Of a stretch of DNA of 64,000 bases, positions 56,354 through 64,000 are shown in pieces. The stretch is from Viridothelium virens (taxonomy: Eukaryota; Ascomycota; Dothideomycetes; Trypetheliales; Trypetheliaceae), in contig ML991801.1 in the NCBI GenBank assembly GCA_010094025.1, positions 1-64,000 on the forward strand. The letters run 5' to 3'. A program made the position numbers and the translations under genes. Within the stretch, counting starts at the first letter, position 1, and every line of letters starts with the position of its first letter. The notes under the pieces were generated by a model, which did no database searches, had not been told where the DNA came from, and worked only from the letters and a program-made list of their open reading frames with translations.

Positions 56354-59300
56354 CTACAAGAAGTCACTCGCCTTCTTCCTTCCCCCAACCCCAGGCACCA
56401 ACCCTCTCCGACTGGGATGCACGAACTCTTCTCCCCCACCACCACCACCCCCGACTTTCTCCTTCGTCTTCCCCACCTCCTTCTCCTTCGCCTTCCCCAC
56501 CTCCTTCCCCTTCTTCTCTTCCGGCTCCTTCTGCTTAGCCAGCGGCTGCCTCGTCTTCTTCGTAGGTGGCGACGACCTCGACGACACCTCCGAACTCGAG
56601 TTCCTCCTCACCGTCTTCCGTCGCGGGGCCGGCTCCGGACTCTCGCTCACCTTCTTGCGTCGTAGCGGCGCCGGGCTGGGACTCCGACTGGAACTAGGAC
56701 TTGGACTCGGTCTTCTCCTCCCTCCCCCATCACGACCTCCACCACCAGCACTTGGACCAGCCCGTCCTCCATCGGCACGACGACGCGCTGGTGGCGGCGA
56801 GCGCGAGGAGGGCGGGGAGCTTGGGTTTCTCCTCTTTCTCCTCTGCTGTCGACGTGGTGGGGAGGGACTGCGGCTCGGGCTCGTACGGCGTGCACCGCGT
56901 TTACCGTTCGCAGCTGGGCGACCGGGGGGAGGCGAGCGCGATGGAGAGCGAGAGTAGGAACGCGGACGACGGCGGCGGGGTGGCGGGGTCGAAGAGATGG
57001 AGCGGGAGCGCGAAGACGAGGGTTGGCGACAACGGCGGGAAAGCGGGCTGCGTGATGGGGAGACGGAGGAGCTGGGACTGCGTCCACGACGACGGGGCTC
57101 GCTGGGCTTGGAGCGGCGGGGAGGAGTGACTGAGCGGGAGGGACTGCGGTCGCGACCACGGGCGAGACGGCGGGGTGGGGTGCGAGATGGGGAGCGTGAG
57201 TAGCTGCGGCGGCGGTCGCGGTTGGAGCGCCGAGGAGGTGTGCGAGAGGGAGAGCGGGATCGAGAGGAGTCCGAAGAGTAGGAGGAGTAGGAGGAGTAGG
57301 AGCTCACGCTCTCGTTGTCTGCGTCGTCTTTCATTGGCAAAGCAGGGACTTCCGGTTTGGGCATGTTCTTCAAGAACTCGCGCATCCCCTCTGTCACTGC
57401 ACCCATACCGACGGCCGTGAAGAAATTGATGGAGAAGCGAGTGTTACGGGGATCGTCCATAGGGAAGATGCCAGCTAAGCTTGGCTGCAATAGCGGCTCT
57501 TTCAGTTTCGCAGCTAAGCTGCGCATGCCCAGGGCTTGGCTCAGATCTTCAAAGAGGATCTTGATGAAAATTCTGCTACTGGAAGTAGTCTCGTCTTCAT
57601 TGAGGTGGATGGTAGACAATACGTGCCATCCAATCGCATTGGAGGCGAGTAGATGTCCAAAGAATTGACCGATGATTCGAAGGCGGTTGGCCTCGTATCT
57701 GTGAATCGTATCGTAATATTTGATGAAACCTTCCTCGAATAAGTCGTTCCAAAGGCGGTTGAGTTTGCAGAAACGCTCTCCGATGAGACCATAAAACTTG
57801 TCGTAGGTTCTCTCTTGAGATGCACACTCAACAATCATGGAAACTAGCTCATATTCTTGGCCCACGGGTAAGTTGATCTTCATCAGCTTGTGACAGCACT
57901 CTTCGAATTGTCCGCTGGATTTAATGGTGAGGTAGATTGTCCGTCGCAAGTTGACCAGCTGTGTATTCGACTCGTCCTTGATCTCCATAGCACGTTCTTC
58001 TTTCACCTCTTCGTCATCCGAGCTGTCGTCCATCTCATCATCCTCTCCATCGCCACTGCCTTCCGCTTCACCCAAAATTTCGGCTCGTAACTTCTTATAA
58101 CTTTCTTCATTCCCTTCCCATTCAGGGTCGAATTTGAAAATATTCAAGCCATCTTGGACCTCTACGTCCTCTTCCAAAGAGATCTGATGTGTAATCTGAT
58201 CCTCTTCTTCCACCAAGTCCAACTCCTCTTTGACAGCAGGATTGTCCTTGTAGCGATCTTTGCGGACCTGGAACAGGACCTCAATCATGTACTGAGTCCG
58301 TTTGTCGATATCAGCTTCGTGCAAGATGCTTCTGAACTGGTCGTAGATAGCCATAACGATCGGCCCCGCAAACTCTTCCAGATGCTGTCCAACTTCACGA
58401 GTCAGACCCACACCTATCTCCACGCTATCATCCGTAGGCTTGTTGAGCAAAAGTAGCAGGATGTGGGCCACCAGCATTTCGTTCACTACTTGCTGATTGA
58501 CCAAGTGGGCAATGAATGTTGTTGACGACAGACATACAGCCTTGTCGTTCCTTTTAAATGCCTTCCTAAATTGCACAATGAGTCTCTTGACAAGCAACTC
58601 ACCCACCTGAGGAAGCTTCGTGTTCACAATGGCGACAGTCGCAGCATAGATGGGGGTGAAGGGTAAGCTGGCTGCTTGAGCTTTCATGATGCTTCGGCAG
58701 AACAAGCCACGTCCTCTCATCAAGTTTTCGCCAAACAACTCCGGCACAATATGTTTGATGTTGGAGATATTGACCTTGTTGATGAGACCATTGATACTCT
58801 TCTTCAGTGCTTCCCATGCCATGCGTTGGTATTCCTTGCTCGTCTTGTCCGTGATTTGCGCCTGCATGGCCCGTAATCTTGCCGGTGGTATGTAGGTTCC
58901 TCCAGATCGCATGTTGAGCAGCTTCTCGTACTCAGCTTTGGCTGCAGCTTCTTTCTGTTCCTTAGTCAAAGGCTTGCCTGGAGCGGTTGCTTCTTCCTTC
59001 ATTCTGATGTCGAGTTGGCGCTGTCGCTCGGCTGCCCGACGACGATCGACATCTCGCGGCAAAGGAACTCCACCTCCATCTGGACTCCGCGACTCCGAAC
59101 CTCGACGACCAGGATTACGTCGGAGCGGTACGCCATCTTTGCCTGGGCTCCTCGAAAGTGAGCGTCGTCTGGGCGGAGATGGACGACGGCGTGGTGATGG
59201 CGACCGGGAGGGGGGTGACCTCTTTCGCCGTTCTGAGGATCCAGTTGGTACAGCATCTGCAGGCTCAGGTGTAGGTAGCCTGACCGCAGAGAGGACCTCC

Positions 59301-59392
59301 ATGGTGGACTGGATGAAGTCGCAAGAGGCGGTCGAAGCAGAACAGTGTTGATAAGAAGAAAGTGGGTAGAAAGTTTCTAGCACTTCGTCCAT
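56354..59392 (-). CDS. CWC22: pre-mRNA-splicing factor CWC22
   Basis: A spliceosome component of the complex around the NineTeen complex, needed for the first catalytic step and, in animals, for loading eIF4A3. A single 1,012-aa frame; the start may instead be the internal Met at residue 31 ('MEVLSAVRLPTPEP'). An RS-rich N-terminus (~50-120) and 'GGTYIPPARLRAMQAQI' lead into an MIF4G domain (~185-370: 'RMAWEALKKSINGLINKVN', 'IVPELFGENLMRGRGLFCRS', 'RLIVQFRKAFKRNDK'). An acidic linker follows ('DGEDDEMDDSSDDEEV'), then an MA3 domain (~500-690: 'LRRTIYLTIKSSGQFEECCH', 'KLMKINLPVGQEYELVSMIV', 'YYDTIHRYEANRLRIIGQFF'), then 'LGMRSLAAKLKEP'. The last ~280 residues are an RS/RP-rich tail, longer than in budding yeast and reminiscent of metazoan CWC22. 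Confidence 0.96.
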   Translation of the reverse strand: MDEVLETFYPLSSYQHCSASTASCDFIQSTMEVLSAVRLPTPEPADAVPTGSSERRKRSPPSRSPSPRRRPSPPRRRSLSRSPGKDGVPLRRNPGRRGSESRSPDGGGVPLPRDVDRRRAAERQRQLDIRMKEEATAPGKPLTKEQKEAAAKAEYEKLLNMRSGGTYIPPARLRAMQAQITDKTSKEYQRMAWEALKKSINGLINKVNISNIKHIVPELFGENLMRGRGLFCRSIMKAQAASLPFTPIYAATVAIVNTKLPQVGELLVKRLIVQFRKAFKRNDKAVCLSSTTFIAHLVNQQVVNEMLVAHILLLLLNKPTDDSVEIGVGLTREVGQHLEEFAGPIVMAIYDQFRSILHEADIDKRTQYMIEVLFQVRKDRYKDNPAVKEELDLVEEEDQITHQISLEEDVEVQDGLNIFKFDPEWEGNEESYKKLRAEILGEAEGSGDGEDDEMDDSSDDEEVKEERAMEIKDESNTQLVNLRRTIYLTIKSSGQFEECCHKLMKINLPVGQEYELVSMIVECASQERTYDKFYGLIGERFCKLNRLWNDLFEEGFIKYYDTIHRYEANRLRIIGQFFGHLLASNAIGWHVLSTIHLNEDETTSSSRIFIKILFEDLSQALGMRSLAAKLKEPLLQPSLAGIFPMDDPRNTRFSINFFTAVGMGAVTEGMREFLKNMPKPEVPALPMKDDADNESVSSYSSYSSYSSDSSRSRSPSRTPPRRSNRDRRRSYSRSPSRTPPRRLARGRDRSPSRSVTPPRRSKPSEPRRRGRSPSSSVSPSRSPLSRRCRQPSSSRSRSISSTPPPRRRRPRSYSRSPSRSPPPGRPAANGKRGARRTSPSRSPSPPRRQQRRKRRNPSSPPSSRSPPPARRRADGGRAGPSAGGGGRDGGGRRRPSPSPSSSRSPSPAPLRRKKVSESPEPAPRRKTVRRNSSSEVSSRSSPPTKKTRQPLAKQKEPEEKKGKEVGKAKEKEVGKTKEKVGGGGGGGEEFVHPSRRGLVPGVGGRKKASDFL

Positions 59393-59582
59393 AGGCAGCA
59401 GGTGCAGGCAGAATTCGTGCGCTAGCTCAAATTAGTTTAGCCTTCACCTCCCCTCTGGCTTTCGAGCATCACAACTTTGGACCGTCTCAACTTTGGAGCT
59501 TGACGCGAATGAGTCCGGTCCCACGTGAGACTGCGCGCTCTACTATTCTTGTCGCTCCCTCAATCATCCTTTGTGAGACAAA
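59393..59582. promoter_or_regulatory. 190-bp bidirectional promoter CWC22 / DPM2
   Basis: The two start codons are divergent and only 190 bases apart, so both core promoters must lie here. No named motif was recognised with confidence. Confidence 0.6.
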
Positions 59583-59961
59583 ATGGTAAGGCTGATCTCC
59601 TATCTCACAAGTCCAGTGTCTAAATCAGCTCCAGCTCGATCGCCTTGTAGGCTTGGCAATGCTCGCCATCGCCTGCACCGTCTTCCTTTACTACACAATA
59701 TGGACCCTTCTAATGGTAATTGCTCCCCCAAGTCTCTCCTTCGTTATGTCGGAACATGACATGCAAACTAAATTTATCCAGCCTTTCGTCGACGACGATC
59801 ATCTGCTTCACTCTTTTTTTCCTCCCCGGGTATGGGCCATTCGCATTCCCGTCATCCTTATTCTTCTTGGCACTGCGGTCGTAGGTAGCTTTCTAGGCGT
59901 GGTTATGATTCAGAGTAATAGGAAGAAGGCGGCGAAAGCAAAGGCGGCGAAAAAGGCATGA
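59583..59961 (+). CDS. DPM2: dolichol phosphate-mannose synthase regulatory subunit
   Basis: A small endoplasmic-reticulum membrane protein that binds and stabilises dolichol-phosphate-mannose synthase, supporting N-glycosylation, O-mannosylation and GPI anchors. Exons are 59583-59585 (just the ATG), 59629-59715 and 59782-59961, giving 89 aa. The joined N-terminus 'MLQLDRLVGLAMLAIACTVF' matches family sequences, in which an invariant 'GL' starts helix 1. Helix 1 spans ~8-29, then 'PFVDDDHLLHSFFPPR', the signature loop of DPM2, then helix 2 (~48-72), and a Lys/Ala-rich C-terminal tail that could act as an ER-retention-type basic end. The start codon is separated from the rest of the protein by a 43-nt intron. 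Confidence 0.93.
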
Positions 59962-60467
59962 AGCTATACAAAACCGAAATTCAAAGAGCGCGTCCATTAC
60001 CTTGTGCACCTACATGTATTATCTTGGGTAATGGTAGGCATCGCAGACGCCTAAAAATGCTCTTCGGCGTCGAGGCGCTCCGACCAACTCTCCGGAAGCT
60101 CTCAGGAAGCAGTGCTCATATTATGGAAAGCGTGATGAGGGATTGTCGATTGTGCTACCGTAGTGGCTACGTAAAGCGACCCAAGTGCCTCATGCAATTT
60201 GATACCACATCTTATCAGAGACCGTATTCATTATAAGTTCCCCACTCCCGAAATGCTCCCTGAGCTTTACCATCCAATAGGAGAAAGCCAGTGCTCATGC
60301 GATCGTGCCTTGGACCACTGTCAAACGCCAAGAAATGCATCCGTGTGGAAATAGAAACCATGCATTTGGATAGTCGATTTTGTTTACATTAGAAAGCCCA
60401 GGAACTCCCCATCCATCTCAGTCTTCGAGCCTTGGGTATTCGAGAGGTCCTGCTAAGAGAAGTAAAT
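59962..60467. other. convergent spacer
   Basis: 3' flanks of DPM2 and the DCAF6-like gene; no gene was seen. Confidence 0.5.
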
Positions 60468-63400
60468 TCACATGACCTGAAAAGACTGTCAGCAAAGATT
60501 CGACGACTGCTCGACATTGACGTACGTTGCAATCATCACTAATGACAATCGGACCTCCTACAGGCCCACCCTCGCCAGCTTCACCACCTCCACCGCCTCC
60601 ACCACCTCCACCAGGCTCTTCACCACCCTCACCCTCTTGCCGCTGCCTTAGACGACGTGCCAGTTGCGCCAGCATTGATCTCTGTAATGTTGCCGCGATC
60701 AGTCAACCGGCCCAGTGTACGGTACAGAATAGGGGGCCTAGAGCGAAAGAAGTTCCCATACCGTGATATAGACATCCTGATTTCCTCCTCTACGATCGAC
60801 GTCATTCTGAGATGTAATTTCATATTCCTGGTTCATCCTCTTCCTGCTGCTAAGTCCGTTCGCAGTGACGGCGGGCTCTTCGTCATCGCTCGCATTCCCA
60901 TCGGTATTGCGCGTCGACTGGCCAGGTCCGGCGGTTTCGGATGTCGGAGTGGCCGCCTGCTGAGCAGTTTGACTCGGTCGCGAGCGTCTGCGACCAAAGT
61001 TGATGGATGAGAATGTGGAGGCATCTGAGGCCGAGACACCTATACCTTTACACGCGTTTTCCCGCGCGTGACCATCTGGGGAGAAAATTTTGACTGTGTG
61101 GTCGATGCCCGAGACGGCTAGTGTAGGCTCGTATGGGTGGCCTGTAACAGATATCAATGAAAAGGTTAAGGAATATCGTGCTTCATGATTCGTACCTTGG
61201 ACTACATTGACCACCTCGCCATCACCTTCCAATATATTGACCAATCGTGCAGTCTTCTTGTCCCAGATGAAGACATGTCCGCTGTCACTGCCGCTGACGA
61301 CATATTCATCCTGCAGACCAAAGAAATTGACGTCCTTCACAGTTCTGACGTTGCAATGGCCCCTATAGATGCGGGTATGTGCTGAACACGGCACATCTTG
61401 CTCTACCTTTTCCCGCATTGCTCGCCTGTTGAATGTAGATTGCCGGAGGAACGGACCACTGGAGAAGATATTACCCATGGCTGTGTCCTCATCGTCGCCC
61501 TCATCGCTGTCTTCGTCAGTCTCAGACGTTCCGTCATCTCCCTCTTCCTCCTCCACGTCTTCATCTCCATCATCTTCTACGTACTCGTTCGCTCCTTGGG
61601 GATCGATGCTCATCGATTCAGATGCTTCACCATTCTCTCCGTCTGCTTCCGACACAGAAGGCTGCAAGTCCCGAATGGACTCTTCCCTCACAGCTTCGCC
61701 CACCGCTTCTGCAGGCAAAGGTACGCTAGCTGGATCGGCTTGGCCAGCTGACGTCCTTGTCACCTCAATAGTGCGCACCTCCTCTTCTGGGGCATCGCCA
61801 TCGATCTTCTCGCTCAGCAGCTGCAGGCTCTGTTCCTCTTCCCGAATCGCAGCATTGGGTCTGCCCAGACCTCCAAACGCCCGGTCCACGAAGGCAAAAT
61901 TGACACCTTCTGCGGCATTCATAAGAAGGTCGCGTGCAACTTTGAGTCCCCAGAATTTCAATGCAGTACGCCTGTCTTGGGCAGCGCGCTTTGCCGATGG
62001 CTGTTCCCCCGCTGCAGAAGCAGAGCGAACGGCACCAGAAAGATCCTCAAACGGAACCGCTACTACTTGTGCGAAAGCAGTGACAGCGGCCTCTTCTGAC
62101 TCGAAAAGAATCCTATTCTCATCGACCTCGAAGCGGGAAGTGTCTACCGCAATTACAGGCCTTTTCCCAGCCAGGCCCTTCAGATAGGGGATGAGGATGA
62201 GATCAACAGCATCAGCGGTTGCATCTTCTGGGACTGGGTACCGAGGTCCGGGGTTTTTGTTTAAGCGGTGAACCGGTGAATCTGTTACGGCGAAGCCGCG
62301 CAACAGACCGCCAACTCCACCTTCGAGCCAGAGTAAGATGGCTTTGATGAAGTCGTATCCAAATTGTTCACGCGTGGTGATGATTGCACCCTCACCAGGG
62401 GCAGGCCGTATTTGGGCAAAGTGTTGGAAAGCTAATGTCTGCTGACCTCCCGCTACCTGGAGTCGTCCACCGAGTACTCTGCTGAGGGTCCCTGCCGCTT
62501 GGACAAAACGCCACGCAGACGCGCGATTACGTTGCAGTGTCCTCTGAAAGTGCACATCTATTTCATGAGGGTTCATAGGGTATCGCCACGCTTTCATAAT
62601 CTCGTCCATATCTGGGAGAAGTGAGGCTGCATGTCCAAGGACAGAGGAGAAAGAACTAGCATAACCAGTAGGATCGGTCACAGAGGGTTCGGTCGCCTCG
62701 GACATTGAGAATAGGGTTTTGCGAATAGTGACCATACCCTTAGCAATGCGGAAGCTTTGTCGTCGGGCTTCTGGAATCAAGACTTCCCTGGCCTCCGTTT
62801 CAGGACTTCGAGCCCGTGGCGCTTCGATGGGTATTTCCTCGCTTTGACCATTACCATACTGCACTCTCAGAGCCATCGAACTCGGGTCTCCATCAGCGTC
62901 CGTTGGTACTACCCGCGCTCGTGAGCCTGCTCTCACCGCACCTTCACGAGAAGTAGTAGATCCAGGCTTGGTTTTTCTCTTCCTTTCCTTAGATTCCTTA
63001 GATTTTGTGGTACGGCCGCCAGCAATTTTTACCGATTCTTGCTCTTCGCCAGCATCCGGACTGCGTACCAGGTCGAAGCTGTAAATGAAGTCGCCAGACC
63101 AACTAGCGATAAGTTCATTGGGGTTGGCATCGCTGATCTTGCAGGCCGTGATGTGTCCGTTGTCGGTTTTCTTCATCTTCTTTTGACCATTCGGAGCAAA
63201 TTTCCTCACGCACTGGGTTGCTCGACCCAGCAAATCATCTTGCTGGTCGGAACGACTCGATGCGGGAGACATACCACCACCCATCTCCCTCAAACGATCT
63301 CGCCCAAGCATTCTTCGATCGTGGAGGAAGCAGTGCAGGTGTGCGCCTCCTAGGGCTATGTAGTGGGGCTGACTGGGAGAACATGATATTGTATTCAAAT

Positions 63401-63960
63401 CAAGGTCATACTGCTTGTAGGAGATGAGCGGAGCTGGTACATTGTCGGAAGCTGCCGAAGGTCCTCTTCCAAAATGAGGGGGTGGGTAAGCTGAAGAAGG
63501 CTGCCGCAGGTCCCATTGGCGCACCTCCCCGTCTTCAGAGCATGTAAGGAATAGATGTGGTGATGACTCTGTCACAATCCTCTTCACCCTATCACCATGT
63601 GATCGGTATACTCGAGCATTTGTATCTCCCTCGCTGAGGTATCGCACGCCTTCCAGATGATTGTTGCGTCCTCTTCGTCGCCCAGCATGAGCCAGATGCG
63701 ATCGAGTCGTAGAGTTTGCCGCTTGTCCAGAATATTCAATGTCAAAGATGCGCACCTCAGCGTCTCCTGCAGCTGTGACTAATGTCCGATCGTTGGTATG
63801 TGGCATGAACTTGACGGAGAATATATTGGCTGTGTGACCGGTCGAAATGGCTGTCGTGAGACTGAATTGATTCGCTGCGTCCTCGGGCTGATAAGCATGA
63901 ATGTTGACAAACTGATCATCGGATCCGCTGGCGAGGAGCCTTCCGGTCTTTGACCAGCTA
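60468..63960 (-). CDS. DCAF6-like WD40 protein (CUL4 substrate receptor), partial
   Basis: The gene is cut by the right edge of the window. Exons seen are ~63960-61196, 61141-60762, 60681-60526 and a 9-nt last exon 60476-60468 ('VM' then stop), about 1,100 residues, with the 5' exon(s) missing. WD40 blades occur at both ends of the protein: 'LLASGSDDQFVNIHAY', 'TLVTAAGDAEVRIFDIEY', 'LFLTCSEDGEVRQWDLRQ', 'LIASWSGDFIYSFDL', then after a ~450-residue middle 'RTVKDVNFFGLQDEYVVSGS', 'DSGHVFIWDKKTARLVNIL' and 'TLAVSGIDHTVKIFSPDG'. A split propeller with this long insert is the DCAF6/IQWD1 pattern, and 'VRQWDLRQ' is a WDxR motif that contacts DDB1 in this class. Acidic and poly-Gly tracts ('GGGGGGGGGG' near the C-terminus) are low complexity. 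The CUL4-DDB1 role is inferred from the family. Confidence 0.85.
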
Positions 63961-64000
63961 CTACAGAATCAGTATCCAGAATCCATAGTCTACAAGATTT

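Noticed and set aside
56115-57129. Plus-strand frames opposite the RS tail of CWC22
   Set aside because: They arise from the Arg/Ser/Pro codon bias of the real minus-strand gene and carry no domain.

Overview
The window comes from a filamentous ascomycete (Pezizomycotina). Genes are dense and lie on both strands. They are cut by short introns of about 45-160 nt, mostly GT-AG, and the protein families include several found mainly in filamentous fungi (fungal rhodopsin-type membrane protein, DUF1917, DUF2457). I cannot name the class or genus. There is no sign of an organelle, a CRISPR array, rRNA genes or bacterial operons.

Layout. The left end (1-5.5 kb) is sparse: a stub of a pogo/Fot1-like DNA transposase, a fungal rhodopsin-family membrane protein gene, and a PLAC8-like remnant. 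From 5.5 to 20 kb lies a run of conserved genes: TPS1 (trehalose-phosphate synthase), MRPS17 (mitoribosome), a low-complexity hypothetical gene, the mitochondrial GatB homologue PET112, allantoinase, DPH7 (diphthamide pathway), PRI1 (DNA primase catalytic subunit) and a DUF1917 gene. From 20.5 to 36 kb are a secreted mucin-like protein with a PAN-like domain, a small two-exon gene, a septin-like GTPase with a C-terminal membrane segment, a G3BP-type NTF2/RRM protein, and a Pro/Gln-rich hypothetical protein. From 37 to 64 kb are protein phosphatase 1, a leucine-rich-repeat protein, a large protein with about 22-residue 'LRH' tandem repeats, ATP synthase delta (ATP16), a DUF2457 protein, CWC22, DPM2, and the 3' part of a DCAF6-like WD40 gene that runs off the right edge.

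Most genes are housekeeping genes and do not form one pathway. Two promoter regions carry readable regulatory signatures: three ACGCGT (MluI cell-cycle) boxes between PRI1 and the DUF1917 gene, and a cluster of six GATA sites upstream of allantoinase. I found no secondary-metabolite, defence or transposon-borne gene cluster. The least explained item is the LRH-repeat protein at 45.3-48.8 kb, which has a GC-AG intron and an in-frame stop that a 45-nt intron would remove. Exon joins were worked out by hand from splice signals and reading frame; every complete multi-exon model given has a CDS length divisible by three.
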